The notes: a model not told the origin generated them from the letters alone. A stretch of 47,964 nucleotides of DNA from Barthelona sp. PAP020 (GCA_040182905.1 JARQWU010000049.1:1-47964), one strand, 5' to 3'; positions 27,728 to 38,280 are shown, numbered from the stretch's first letter. Program-made: numbers and translations.

Positions 27728-29707
27728 ATGAAAATTTTAAACCTTTCTTTTATCAAATTATCAAGACATTTTCCAAATTATATGAAGGGCAAATCGCCAA
27801 ATGGAAACAATTCTCGATTTGGTTCATACAAAATATCATCAAAATCAAACAGAAGCTATAATTCAAAGAATTCAAATACATCTATTTCTACAACTTCAGA
27901 TGTTTCCAGTGTTATTTCAAACACAACTTTTGACGAAACTTTGCCTAAATCCAACTCCAAAGGAAAATTAAAAATTAATCGTTCAAGACCTGATTTGGAT
28001 ACCCCTCAACCTGTTTTTGAACAATTACCAATACTTAATGATGTGCCATCTAGTCAAAGAACTGCTCTATTTGTTAAAAAATTGAAACAAGTAACTCAAA
28101 TTGTTGATTTTACAGCCAATAATGTGTCTCAATCATCTATTGATACAAAACGTAGAGATTTAGGGGATCTATTGGATTATATTAACAGCAATTCAGGTGT
28201 ATTCACAGAGAATGTATTTGTACCAATTTTAAGAATGGTTTCAACAAATATTTTTCGATCTTTGTATGTTTCACACATTGATGATGGAATTGCATACGAT
28301 CCTGATGAAGATGAACCTGCATTAGATCCAGCATGGGTGCATCTACAATTTGTTTATGAATTTTTCTTAAGGTTCATTTTATCAAGAGATGTTGATCCTA
28401 AGATAGCAAAACGATATATATCTGGAAGATTTATTTTTAATCTGATCCAATTATTTCAATCTGAAGATCCCAGAGAAAGAGATTATTTAAAAACGATTCT
28501 ACATCGGTTATATGCTAAATTCATGTCACATCGTTCTTTTATTCGGAAATTAATGTTTCAATCTTTCTTAGTCTCAATTTATGAAAACGGGCAGACACCT
28601 GGCACATTAGAATTACTTGCTATTCTTGGATCTATCATTAATGGATTCGCTTTACCTTTAAAAAAAGAACATCTTGATTTTTTATTTAATACATTGATAC
28701 CTTTGATGTCTACACGATTATTACCTAGTTTTAAGGCACAATTATCTTATTGCATCATTCAATTTGTTGAAAAAGATCCATTGTTAGGACCTAAAGTCTT
28801 GTTAAAGATTTTAAGCTATTGGCCATTAAATTATGATAGTAAGGAGATTGCTTTTCTTTCTTTGTTGGAAGAATTATTTCAAACGATGTTTGAAAATCAA
28901 AAAATTCTCACTTTTGATAAGTTGAACATCCCTTGTTCTAATGCTTTGTTAAGAGTTGCCAGTATTAAGTTATCCAATCAAACTGGACAAAATTTTGGAA
29001 ATTCAGAAAATGAAACATTATTGGTTCGTGTATTTAAAAGAATAGCTGATTGTATTTGTTCTCCACATTTTCAAACGGCTGAAAAGGCCTTATTCTTTTT
29101 AAAATTACCCTCAGTTCGAAATTTAATTGAAACAGAAAAAGACATTATTATGCCTATCATATTGCCTCATCTTTACATAAATACAAAGTTTCATTGGTCA
29201 GATAATGTAAAAAATCTAACTTTATCCATCTTAAAGAATTATATGGAAGCAGATCCAAACTTATTTACTGTTTGTTCAAACGATTATAAACAAGAAACTG
29301 ATGAATACATGAAACAGCGAAACAAACAAAAAACTAATTGGGCTGTTTTAAAAAAACATGCAAAAGAGAATTTTGGAAAAATTCCTCGACAAATTAGACC
29401 TCATAGTTTTGTTTACAATTCTTTCAATCTTAAAATGTTTGTTGTACCTGATCATATCTTACCAAATCAACCATTGTTACCTGAAAATGATGATTTTGAA
29501 GATGTTAAACAACAACAATTCAATGTTGATGATTTATCAAACATTAATCAACAAATTTATAATGCATCTAATTCTGTATCAACAACAAAGGTTGGTAAGA
29601 ACAATATTAGGAGGAAATCAATTCTTCCACAAGATTTAGAGACTGCAGATTTATTGAAACGACATAGATCTTTAGAAGATTTAATGAAATCATCATCTAA
29701 TTATTGA
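27728..29707 (+). CDS. PPP2R5: PP2A regulatory subunit B56 (PPP2R5/Rts1 family)
   Basis: The 659-residue frame encodes the B56 pseudo-HEAT solenoid from about residue 95 to 540. Signature blocks are WVHLQFVYEFFLRFILS, EDPRERDYLKTILHRLYAKF, RSFIRKLMFQSF, GTLELLAILGSIINGFALPLK, YCIIQFVEKDPLL and HFQTAEKALFFL. B56 subunits dock LxxIxE substrates onto PP2A. The N-terminal 90 residues are a Ser/Asn-rich basic tail, and the last 90 are also low complexity. The start is uncertain: the first ATG (27728) gives a leader that is not family-like, while the ATG at 27782 (MKGKSPNGNN) is an equally good start. An overlapping short frame begins at 27703. Confidence 0.96.
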   Translation: MKILNLSFIKLSRHFPNYMKGKSPNGNNSRFGSYKISSKSNRSYNSKNSNTSISTTSDVSSVISNTTFDETLPKSNSKGKLKINRSRPDLDTPQPVFEQLPILNDVPSSQRTALFVKKLKQVTQIVDFTANNVSQSSIDTKRRDLGDLLDYINSNSGVFTENVFVPILRMVSTNIFRSLYVSHIDDGIAYDPDEDEPALDPAWVHLQFVYEFFLRFILSRDVDPKIAKRYISGRFIFNLIQLFQSEDPRERDYLKTILHRLYAKFMSHRSFIRKLMFQSFLVSIYENGQTPGTLELLAILGSIINGFALPLKKEHLDFLFNTLIPLMSTRLLPSFKAQLSYCIIQFVEKDPLLGPKVLLKILSYWPLNYDSKEIAFLSLLEELFQTMFENQKILTFDKLNIPCSNALLRVASIKLSNQTGQNFGNSENETLLVRVFKRIADCICSPHFQTAEKALFFLKLPSVRNLIETEKDIIMPIILPHLYINTKFHWSDNVKNLTLSILKNYMEADPNLFTVCSNDYKQETDEYMKQRNKQKTNWAVLKKHAKENFGKIPRQIRPHSFVYNSFNLKMFVVPDHILPNQPLLPENDDFEDVKQQQFNVDDLSNINQQIYNASNSVSTTKVGKNNIRRKSILPQDLETADLLKRHRSLEDLMKSSSNY

Positions 29708-29832
29708 TTAGACTCTTTCATTGGAATTTGTTTTTTTTTTTTTCACTGTATAAAAATTTTTCCTTTTTTGTTTCAAGTTTACACCTTTCCAATTTATTAA
29801 TATTTTTTCTATATTATATTAACCTTATCCAT

Positions 29833-30408
29833 ATGTTTGAAAAAAAAGATCAACTAAAATGGTTATTGAACAAATTTGAAAAAGCAGAAAGAATGATTAA
29901 AAATGGAGTTGATTTAGAATCAACTATAGATTATATATTGAGATGTCTTCAATTCTTAATATTTAAAGAATATCAAAATAAAGGTTTTCCGCAAAATATT
30001 TTTGATGATTTTTATTTTCACAGATTGAATCCAATTCCTTGCGATTTTATTGAAGATGAAGATTTACAAACACATTTAAGAAACCCTTCGTACAATAATG
30101 ATGGTTCAATTGAATCTGGTGTTTGGGATACTGTAAAAATTCAACCCATTCGTGTTGTTCATCAACCAGTTGAAAGAAATACTTTAAAAGACTATAATTG
30201 CAAAGACGATGAAATAAGAAAAGATGTATGTGAAATACTTTACGAATTGAAAAGAAACAGGCAAAAAGTAGAAGACATTGAAAATATCCTGAAGTTTTCT
30301 AACTCCAAAAATGAAATATTTGAATCATCTACAAATGATAATTTAAGAATTGTTGATAGATTTGTACAATATACTCCTTCAAGTCCCGACACAAAAAAAA
30401 GAATTTGA
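29833..30408 (+). CDS. Unrecognised 191-residue protein
   Basis: I take the ATG at 29833; the longer open frame begins with a hydrophobic leader from a non-ATG codon inside a T-rich tract and is less likely. The protein starts MFEKKDQLKWLLNKFEKAER, has a helical N-terminal half (to about residue 55), a central acidic region (DFIEDEDLQTHL), then VWDTVKIQPIRVVHQPVE and a second helix pair (CEILYELKRNRQKVEDIENI). No known domain was recognised. It follows B56 by 125 bp on the same strand and converges on the ropporin-like gene, with 43 bp between stops. Confidence 0.65.
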   Translation: MFEKKDQLKWLLNKFEKAERMIKNGVDLESTIDYILRCLQFLIFKEYQNKGFPQNIFDDFYFHRLNPIPCDFIEDEDLQTHLRNPSYNNDGSIESGVWDTVKIQPIRVVHQPVERNTLKDYNCKDDEIRKDVCEILYELKRNRQKVEDIENILKFSNSKNEIFESSTNDNLRIVDRFVQYTPSSPDTKKRI

Positions 30409-30451
30409 CAAATAAATATTTATTAAATTTTATTTTTCAAGGAAACAGATA

Positions 30452-31102
30452 TTACACAATAAAAGGTTTAATTTCTTCAAAAGATACCTTTTCTTTATTA
30501 TCCAACAAAGCGGAAATCTTTTTCATTTTCTCAAAATCCAAAGTCTCATCTCTACGTCCTAAATATGACAATAACTCCAAGCAAAGAGAAGGTTTTAAGG
30601 TCGATGAATTGTCAGTTGCAAATACAGTGAAAACTAATTCAATGGTGCTCAACAAGGAGGTTGTAGCTAAACCTAAAGAAAGAACAACAAATTCTGTGCA
30701 ATTAATTTGTTCGGGATCAGAAAAATTACCAACTTGTAAAACAGATTCTGCAGTTGCAACAGGAATTTGGGCAGATTCACAAGCTCTTAAAATTTGATGT
30801 TGTGTGAGATACGTAGAATTTGATACATCCATTGCTTTCAATTCATTATTTAATGTAATTAATTGTTGTGGGGAAATATCAGGTTCATATTGAGGAAAAG
30901 CTTCACGACCCAAAGAAATATTGGCTAATTTTGCCCAATAACTATATAATTAGTATAAAAATACTTTTTAAACATCATACTTTGCACAGAAACGGACTAA
31001 ATCTTTTGGTTGATTTTTAATTACTTCTTTTGAGAAAGTTTTAAGAATAGTAGGTAATTCTGGAGGTACTACAATTTGTTCAGAGCAAAATATTCGATCC
31101 AT
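30452..31102 (-). CDS. ROPN1L: Ropporin-1-like/RSP11 radial spoke protein, two exons
   Basis: Exon 1 (30981-31102) starts at an ATG and encodes an RIIa-type dimerisation/docking domain: VVPPELPTILKTFSKEV, NQPKDLVRFCA. Exon 2 (30452-30941) continues YWAKLANISLG and then the ropporin C-terminal region (SPQQLITLNNELKAM, VLQVGNFSDPE, LSLGLATTSLLSTIELVFTVF). Joined across a 39-nt intron the protein has 203 residues, close to ropporin (212). Ropporin/ROPN1L and Chlamydomonas RSP11 use the RIIa domain to bind the amphipathic helix of RSP3/AKAPs in the radial spoke of motile cilia. Alignment of P-P-E-L-P-x-x-L-K-x-F with ropporin is direct. Confidence 0.88.
30942..30980 (-). other. 39-nt spliceosomal intron in the ropporin-like gene
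   Basis: On the minus strand the segment begins GTATGATG and ends TTATATAG. It carries TACTAAT about 8 nt before the acceptor, an ideal branch-point sequence. It contains stops in frame and lies in phase 2, and its removal joins FCA-N-YWAKL across the RIIa domain. This is the best-supported intron in the window and sets an expected intron style for the genome. Confidence 0.85.
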
Positions 31103-31332
31103 ACAAATAAAAACAATGAAAAAAATCTATGCAAATTTAAATGCAAAAAAAGAAATATTTAAAGATGACAGCAATTAACATAACACAAAATTAACAATTT
31201 TTATCACAAATACAAAAATGTTTGATGAGATGAGATTTCCAAAAAGGGAATTTTCTTTCACAACATTTTTTTTGATGAAATAACAACACAAATATTTCTA
31301 TGTTTAAAGTTTAAAAACGGTAATAAGAGAAT

Positions 31333-34300
31333 ATGGACAGTCTAAATGAAGGAAATATGAATGTGGAAATTATTGGAATTCAAGCCGATATTGGTGATTT
31401 GGAAGATTGGAATGATGATTTTATTTTAGCTTCTGAACAACAAATTAATGAATTATCATTACAACCGAATACAAAATCGATTATGTTAGGGGACAATAAC
31501 AGATTTGTTCCTGTAACCATTAGTTCTATATTTACTGATATATTGTATCAAGTAGAAGAATATATAAAAACACTGAATGAATATGATTTAGAGCGAATTA
31601 CACAAAATCATATAAATTTTGATTATGAACAATTGAGTTCCAATGATCTAATAGAATTTTGTTCTATCGAAGATTTATCAAGCAGTGGAGCTCGTCAATT
31701 ACAGCAGTTAAAATGGAATTTGGCTATTTTACACAAAGAAGATGACTACCATGCAATTGCTGAAACGGCTTTTCGTATGAGCAATTATTATTTCGAACAA
31801 AGCGATTTTGATGAAGGCTTTAAGTGTTTAAATGATTGTATTGATTCGTTAGAATCTGTTGAAGGAAAAGAAGGGCATTTAGCTCTTATCTTTGTCTTAC
31901 TTACCGCTGCGAGAATGTTATCTCATTTTGGATTTCAATCTCATTGTGGATTGGCAAGATGGGATTTATTAGAACGAGCTATTGATCTTGCTACAAATTA
32001 TTGTCGAGAATGGTTGCCTATCATATATGGATTATCTTCTGCTTTGTCAAGTGATACAACAGAAGCTGCAAAAGAAAGTATTTTTGCATTGGAGGCATAT
32101 TTATACAATCTAAAGAACAATCTAACACCTGCATTGATACGAGGATTTGAGGATTGGGCTAATATTTTAGGATTTTATTGGTCCTTGCTAGAATATATTG
32201 TTAGACCTGCATCTTTGTTGATAAATATGGGATTGGATTCTTCATTGGAACCGTGTCAAATTTCCATCAGAATTTTAAACTATTTACAATTGTCAAATAC
32301 TCAAACACAGTTAAAAGATAAATTGAAGCACAGTGTGGCCATAAAAGAAACAGAATTGAAAGAAGTTGTGAATCGCAATGAATGGAATGGAGATAACAGT
32401 TTAGATTGGGATATTGAATTTGGATTTGATCAAGCTGATGTTATGGATTTAGACATTCAATTTTTATTGGGGCAAAATAATGAGGAAGAAGATGTTATTG
32501 GAGACACTTTTCAATTTTGGCAAATTCCACAAATTGAGATCAATCAAATCAAGACAAAATTACTTAGTCAACCAATATTTTTGGATGGATCTTCAGATTA
32601 TGTGTTGAATCCAGTTAGAAATTCGTTGATTATCAATGAGGAACGATTAATTGTTGAAGAATTTCAAACTTCTTCTTCTTCTCAATTTTTGCATAGAATC
32701 AAGCAATTTGCAATGATCAGTTTGCCAATAAATCAACAAGAGATCATTCCTACAAGAGGAAGTGCCGCTTGGGCACTATATTTTGAAAAAAGAGCTTTAT
32801 TCTTCTTTGATAAGAAGAGAGATTCATTGTTATTGACAACTATTGAATTATTTGTTGAACAATTACAGGAATTAAGCAATCTCAAATATCCAACAAAAGA
32901 TGAAATAAAAGAAAGATTCTTAATCATTCAATCAGGCATTGAGATGCTAAAGAGATTATATATTATTAATATAAAAAATAAAGGAAGAGTTTTGAAGTTT
33001 TTAAAAATTTATGAAAAGTTCTTTCCATTTTACAAAAACTTTTTGAATTTATTCACAATTCAACTGTTTTTACATGAATGTCTACTAATGCATACGCATG
33101 ATAATGAACTAGATATTGCTATGGTGAATCAAATCAATCAAATTCTATTACCTTTTGATACCATCAAAGCTTTACCTGATAGAGTTGCTTATTGTTTGCT
33201 CATAAGCTATTTCCATTTTTATGACTTCGGTATATCTCCATTAACCTTTCAAACTAATGAGTTTTATTTGAATCGATTGTTTGAACGTCAAATAAATACA
33301 GATTCAATTTTTCTGAAAAATAAGATCACTTTAATATTTGATTTGCATCGAATTGATTTAAGACAAGAGATTATTGAGACGCTTTGTGATAATGAATTGC
33401 AATTTACTGTTCCAAGCAATGTTAAGCCTTATTTATATTTAGCAAGTGGAATGTATCTATTGCAAAAGAAGAAGTATATTTTAGCAGAACGATATCTGAC
33501 CACTTCCGTTGTTAGTGTTGATTTAAGCATTGAAAATGCTTCATTATCTTGTCTAATTTTGTTAATATATGGGTATATCAATGTTTTCAATGGTCATGTG
33601 ATATTTGCTGAGGAAAGTTTTATTTCAGCATTAAAATTATGTGGTAAAAGACATTGGAATGATTGGAAGAGAAATATTGGGTTATATATGGGAAGAATTT
33701 TATTGAAATTAAGAGAATATTCTCTGTCAAAAAAGTTTTTTATTGATATATATTTGAGTGAGGTTGATATGAAATTGAAGCGTCAAATCCTCGCAAAATT
33801 ATTGGAAGCTGCTTGGATTGATGGAAATTTTGTTCATCTTGAAAAAATTATCATAATTTTTTTTGATTTTTTTTCAAATCAACAAAAATTCGAAAATTTT
33901 CAATATTTCGAATATTTTGATATCGAATTATATATATTATTTATTAAATTCATTCTAAAATCAAAATTAATCGGTATTTTGGAGCCAATCTTTTTAACTT
34001 TTTCTGTAAATGAAAGCAAAATTTCAAACACTCAAAAAAAAACGTTGAATGAACTATTTATTCAATATAATCTTTGTAAAGGCAATCCTTTTATAAAGAA
34101 TACTGATGAAAATGTTGAAAAGCTTAATTCTAATTCCATAGATTATTTATCATTGTTTAAATCTGAATTTAAACAAGATGATGAAATACCAAACCCCAAT
34201 TCAACTACTTCCACTTCAATAGAATCTTCAAGTTCGTTTAATTTGAGAAAGAAAACTTCAATTTTTCAAAAAAACTTACACCTTACTTTCATGATGAAAA

Positions 34301-36723
34301 TTAAGTGTTTGAATACCATGCAATGTCGTTTAAATCCTATATCAACTAGACAAACAGTAATCAATTATTTATCACAAACTTCTTCTTTACAAGCACGTTT
34401 AAAACTTCGATTGTTGATCAATGAATTGATATCTATTGGTTATGCAATAAACACTTCTGATAAACAAAGAATAGCATTGGTTTTATCCAATGTATCAATA
34501 TTTTTCAGTATTTATAACAATTTTGCTAATATACAAGACAATCTGGTTCATGAATATTTATTAAAGATCTGTTGGTTGCTATGTGAATTAAATTTCGAAG
34601 ATATATTTTTGTATGAAAAGAAATCTTTGATTAATGATGGAACTCTTGCTAATATTATTGAAAAGGCAAAGCTTTCTGTTGAATATTTTGCTAGGAGAGG
34701 ATCTATTTTGAAATATGTTGATCTATTATTGAGTTTATCTCAATTAATGTTCATTCAAGCAAAATTATTGAATATTAAAGCTTCAAGTCAGGTAATGAAA
34801 TGCTTTTTATTGAGTAGAGATGTTTTTTGGGCATTTTTTATGGTGAATAATGTTTGTCCTTTCTGTTTGATTGCTAAATATGTTGATAAAGAGTTTCTTT
34901 TGGAAATTCAACAGATTTTACATCGTATGGGGGTGATGAGTATTGTATTATTAAATAATCCAACAGAGTTAATGGATCATCTGGTCATTTTTGATGCAAT
35001 CACTCAATTTCCAGTTGATTTTGAGAAAGGAAATCGATGTGATTTTACAACACTTGGTACAGATTACTTTGATGAATTAAATGACAAATCGAATGACAAA
35101 ATAACTGCTTCCACAATTGAGAAGGTTACTTCTCCTTACTCAATTGACAATGAACATGAAATTACTGTTGATGAAGAAGTAGAATTCCCTTCTATCTTTG
35201 TAGTTTTTAATATTCTTCAATCATTAGAACAGAATAAAAACAAATTAGATATGGTAAGCACCTCCTTGAAACATGTACTTAATTTGATGAGTGACATTAG
35301 GTCACATTTTCAAAACCACAAGAATTTGCCCTGTCATACTTTTGATGCGATGTCTGAAGTTATGAATAAGGCAAGAAATCCATTGTTTTCAATAAAAACC
35401 AAAAATAATACAAAGTCGGTTCGTATGTCTTTAAATGCTCAAAGATTACCCAAGGATCCTGAGATTTCAGAAGTATTTTTGAACGCTGCTAGCTCATATC
35501 ACATGAAATTTTTGGCTGTAACTGCCGGTAAAATTTCATATTGTCTGAGGAATAAAAATGGAATTACCATTGTTTTGGCAAATATTGGTTCTGTGATAGT
35601 GATTCCATTTGATCTTCTTGTTCAAGAAGGTTTTGTTGTTGATGGTCCTTCTAAGCATAATTCCACTTGTTTTGAAAAGATTGTCAATCAAGGCAACAGA
35701 CATTCTATGAGATTACTTGCTGACGATTCGGATATCGATTTAGATTCTTTAATTCTGTTCAATCCTTCGATTAACCCAAAGAATACTTCAACCACTGCTG
35801 TAAACCAAAATACCGCAACAAATACAACGAATGCAAATATTGTGGGACAAAATGATTTGTTAGCGATGACATCTCCTCCAGTCTTAACTTCACCTTCTTC
35901 AAATCTTCAAAAGTCAATGTCCTTTTTATCTAAAGTATCCAAGGAGAATTTTAAACGTCAAAGCTTATCAACTGTTAGGTATCCATCATCTGAACACATT
36001 GCATTATTAGAAAAATTGAAGAACATTAATCATCTAAAAAATCTAGCAAAAATGAAAGATTTTTATAATTATTTTGATTTCTTCAAGCAAAACTCAATTC
36101 TTCAATTGAAAAGGTTGTATAATGCAGAAGATTCTTTGGTTTTATTGAGAGACCCGTCATTAGCTGAAATACCTTTGAACCTTTTCTTTGATCATTCACA
36201 AATATATCATAATTGTTCAGTTTTTTCTTTGTCTACTCGAATTTCAACAAATGAATTGAACATTTCACCTGTATTTTACGTCTTTGAACCTATTTCCAAT
36301 TCTAGTTATCAACCTCAATTTTGTTGTTTTGATGGTCTTCAATTCCCAAGAAGAACAGCTTCAATGATCAATTTAGGTAAAGGACAAAACATTTTTGAAT
36401 CGTTAAATCGATTAGAAGAATCAGAGATGCCAATCATTTTGATTAATGCCGTTGATATGAATTGTGGTATAATAAATGATTTGTTGGCTTCCAATAGTTC
36501 AAAAAAATCGAATTATTTGGAAAGAAATCTTGATTTTTTGCCAATTGTATCCATTTTCTCAAATAAAGAAAATGTTGGACCTGTAGTTTTGAATTGTATT
36601 CAAAAACATTTTTCTTCTCATTGTGTGTCGTTTTCTAATTTAGATAGAATTTTTTATGAAGTTGAAAAAGAGCTTTATAAACAAAATATTTACATTGAAT
36701 TGTATAAAACTTTACGTATTTAA
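31333..36723 (+). CDS. Giant TPR-like solenoid protein with CHAT-like C-terminal domain
   Basis: The 1796-residue protein is mostly helix pairs. TPR-like units include AIAETAFRMSNYYFEQSDFDEGFKCLNDCI (about 140-170) and VKPYLYLASGMYLLQKKKYILAERYLTTSV (about 695-725), then ILLIYGYINVFNGHVIFAEESFISALKL. The last ~240 residues look like a CHAT/caspase-like fold: SLVLLRDPSLAEIPLNLFF is like the L-x-x-P-D-x-x-L-x-x-I-P-L block, followed by MPIILINAVDMNCGI. No His-Cys dyad of a separase or active CHAT protease is apparent. Separase and large ciliary TPR proteins such as CFAP46 were considered, and neither is proven. An Asn/Thr-rich tract lies at about 1480-1500. It starts at the ATG at 31333 and is divergent from the ropporin-like gene. 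Confidence 0.6.
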   Translation: MDSLNEGNMNVEIIGIQADIGDLEDWNDDFILASEQQINELSLQPNTKSIMLGDNNRFVPVTISSIFTDILYQVEEYIKTLNEYDLERITQNHINFDYEQLSSNDLIEFCSIEDLSSSGARQLQQLKWNLAILHKEDDYHAIAETAFRMSNYYFEQSDFDEGFKCLNDCIDSLESVEGKEGHLALIFVLLTAARMLSHFGFQSHCGLARWDLLERAIDLATNYCREWLPIIYGLSSALSSDTTEAAKESIFALEAYLYNLKNNLTPALIRGFEDWANILGFYWSLLEYIVRPASLLINMGLDSSLEPCQISIRILNYLQLSNTQTQLKDKLKHSVAIKETELKEVVNRNEWNGDNSLDWDIEFGFDQADVMDLDIQFLLGQNNEEEDVIGDTFQFWQIPQIEINQIKTKLLSQPIFLDGSSDYVLNPVRNSLIINEERLIVEEFQTSSSSQFLHRIKQFAMISLPINQQEIIPTRGSAAWALYFEKRALFFFDKKRDSLLLTTIELFVEQLQELSNLKYPTKDEIKERFLIIQSGIEMLKRLYIINIKNKGRVLKFLKIYEKFFPFYKNFLNLFTIQLFLHECLLMHTHDNELDIAMVNQINQILLPFDTIKALPDRVAYCLLISYFHFYDFGISPLTFQTNEFYLNRLFERQINTDSIFLKNKITLIFDLHRIDLRQEIIETLCDNELQFTVPSNVKPYLYLASGMYLLQKKKYILAERYLTTSVVSVDLSIENASLSCLILLIYGYINVFNGHVIFAEESFISALKLCGKRHWNDWKRNIGLYMGRILLKLREYSLSKKFFIDIYLSEVDMKLKRQILAKLLEAAWIDGNFVHLEKIIIIFFDFFSNQQKFENFQYFEYFDIELYILFIKFILKSKLIGILEPIFLTFSVNESKISNTQKKTLNELFIQYNLCKGNPFIKNTDENVEKLNSNSIDYLSLFKSEFKQDDEIPNPNSTTSTSIESSSSFNLRKKTSIFQKNLHLTFMMKIKCLNTMQCRLNPISTRQTVINYLSQTSSLQARLKLRLLINELISIGYAINTSDKQRIALVLSNVSIFFSIYNNFANIQDNLVHEYLLKICWLLCELNFEDIFLYEKKSLINDGTLANIIEKAKLSVEYFARRGSILKYVDLLLSLSQLMFIQAKLLNIKASSQVMKCFLLSRDVFWAFFMVNNVCPFCLIAKYVDKEFLLEIQQILHRMGVMSIVLLNNPTELMDHLVIFDAITQFPVDFEKGNRCDFTTLGTDYFDELNDKSNDKITASTIEKVTSPYSIDNEHEITVDEEVEFPSIFVVFNILQSLEQNKNKLDMVSTSLKHVLNLMSDIRSHFQNHKNLPCHTFDAMSEVMNKARNPLFSIKTKNNTKSVRMSLNAQRLPKDPEISEVFLNAASSYHMKFLAVTAGKISYCLRNKNGITIVLANIGSVIVIPFDLLVQEGFVVDGPSKHNSTCFEKIVNQGNRHSMRLLADDSDIDLDSLILFNPSINPKNTSTTAVNQNTATNTTNANIVGQNDLLAMTSPPVLTSPSSNLQKSMSFLSKVSKENFKRQSLSTVRYPSSEHIALLEKLKNINHLKNLAKMKDFYNYFDFFKQNSILQLKRLYNAEDSLVLLRDPSLAEIPLNLFFDHSQIYHNCSVFSLSTRISTNELNISPVFYVFEPISNSSYQPQFCCFDGLQFPRRTASMINLGKGQNIFESLNRLEESEMPIILINAVDMNCGIINDLLASNSSKKSNYLERNLDFLPIVSIFSNKENVGPVVLNCIQKHFSSHCVSFSNLDRIFYEVEKELYKQNIYIELYKTLRI

Positions 36724-37052
36724 TTTGATGTGTGGATTTTATTGATATTTTTAAAAGATATAGTGATGTAAATAAAATTGTTTTTTTTTTTGTTTTTTGT
36801 TTTTTTAAAGGAAATAATTCACAGAATTTTAGGATTAAATATGAAATATTTTGTTTTGTATTAAAATAGATTCAAATATTTTGAAATTGGAAAATGCAGG
36901 CAAAGAGATCAGTTCTCACTTTGGAAACATTGGATTTTCTGTCAAAAAATAGTCTTTAAAGTAGCTTCAAGAATATCTCAAAGCGGATACCTGATGTTTA
37001 ACACAGAAAAAAAAAAAAAAAAAGGAAAAAGAAAACTCATGTATTTACATAT
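36724..37052. other. Intergenic between convergent genes
   Basis: This 329-bp 3' region is shared by the solenoid gene and the minus-strand membrane protein gene. It holds a T-rich tract (36780-36806) and a 16-base A run at 37009-37024. No gene was seen. Confidence 0.35.
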
Positions 37053-37727
37053 TTACAAAATAGAAATTGTTGATTTAGAACTGTCATTTATGTTGATTCT
37101 AACTTCTTTCTTCAACACTTTTGAAAAAATAATATAAAGTATCGAAAGTACTAATATAATACTGATAGATATAAAGACAATATCAACATTGTGTTGTTCA
37201 AAATTTTTATAAATATAATGATCAAAAGATAAAGTATTCCCAGATAACTCCTTATACTCACTGCTTTTCAATTGTAATTTTAAGTTTAAATGAAACGTTG
37301 TACGACTAAAAAAACTAAATTCAGCTTTTAAAACAGGTTTATGATAAGAATCAAAATCGTTAGACAATTCACATTTGTATTTTCCTGCAGCAGATTCAAC
37401 ATCACAATTAGAATTGTTAAAATCAATATAAGCTTCTATTTGCTCCGAAGTTAATGTTGAAAATGAGTATTTAGAATCAGGAATATTTTCAAGTCTTAAT
37501 AAATATGTTGCAGTAGCCAATTGTTCTGTGATCGTTTCATCTTTACGTTTTGAAGAAATCACAACACCTTCAATATTAAAAGCATTTTCATTTGAATTTA
37601 AACCAATACAAATTCTCAAAGCATCAGAAGAATCGGAAGAACAACTTTCATACTTTGTTTGGTTATCGCATCTCACCAATATTAGAGTAATAATAATCAT
37701 TAACAAACAAATATTATTACATTTCAT
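37053..37727 (-). CDS. Signal-peptide type I membrane protein, unknown function
   Basis: I use the ATG at 37727 (224 residues); upstream in-frame sequence has no ATG. The start MKCNNICLLMIIITLILVRC is a good signal peptide. The ectodomain (about 20-175) is rich in Ser, Asn and Asp with a few Cys (YESC, RIC, NCDVES, YKC) that could pair. A single span follows at about 182-205 (IVFISISIILVLSILYIIF), with basic residues after it (KVLKKEVR), giving a short cytosolic tail. No recognisable domain; a cell-surface or vesicle cargo/receptor role is inferred only from topology. Confidence 0.65.
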   Translation of the reverse strand: MKCNNICLLMIIITLILVRCDNQTKYESCSSDSSDALRICIGLNSNENAFNIEGVVISSKRKDETITEQLATATYLLRLENIPDSKYSFSTLTSEQIEAYIDFNNSNCDVESAAGKYKCELSNDFDSYHKPVLKAEFSFFSRTTFHLNLKLQLKSSEYKELSGNTLSFDHYIYKNFEQHNVDIVFISISIILVLSILYIIFSKVLKKEVRININDSSKSTISIL

Positions 37728-37986
37728 TTTAAAAACTAAAAATTCAATAAGTTTTTCTTTGATCAAAAAATATCATTTTTTTTTAATAAAATAAGTGAAT
37801 AAAAGAAAAAATTTCTTTAACTTTAACAAATTTGGGTTTAGTTGAAAAAAGAAAATTGAACACCACAATCAAAAAAGAAAATTATATAAATTAAAAATAA
37901 AATAAAATAAAATAAAAAATTTGACGGTTATTTCAATTGCTTTATCAAAAATTGAAACTATTTGAAAAGATAATGTAAATTTCGGT

Positions 37987-38280
37987 AAAAATTTGGTCTA
38001 GTTGTGAAACAACTATATTTATTTACAAAGACAGTAAACTCAGAAAACGCATTTTAGCAAATTTCAGTCAAAATCCCAGGGGGAAATTGAGAGACTGAAA
38101 TGTAATTGGAACAATCAAGTAGGAGAATTTTGGAAAAATTTGGTCCAGTTGTGAAACAACTATATTTATTTACAAAGAAAGTAAACTCAGAAAACTCATT
38201 CTAGCAAATTTCAGTCAAAATCCCAAGAGGGGAATTGAGGGACTGAAATGTAATTTGAACGATCAAGTAGGAGAATTTCG
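37987..38280. repeat. Tandem direct repeat, 2 x 147 bp
   Basis: Unit 1 (37987-38133) and unit 2 (38134-38280) are near identical, both running from AAAAATTTGGTC through GTTGTGAAACAACTATATTT and AGCAAATTTCAGTCAAAATC to GTAGGAGAATTT. Differences are scattered substitutions (for example GGTCTAG versus GGTCCAG and CGCATTTTAG versus CTCATTCTAG). Each unit contains the small palindrome GTTGTGAAACAAC. Confidence 0.92.

Noticed and set aside
30405-30797. Plus-strand frame opposite the ropporin-like gene
   Set aside because: It is an antisense shadow with no ATG start; the minus-strand protein matches ropporin over its full length.
31333-36723. Separase identity for the large solenoid protein
   Set aside because: The C-terminal domain does not show the conserved His-Gly and Cys-Ser dyad segments of separase.
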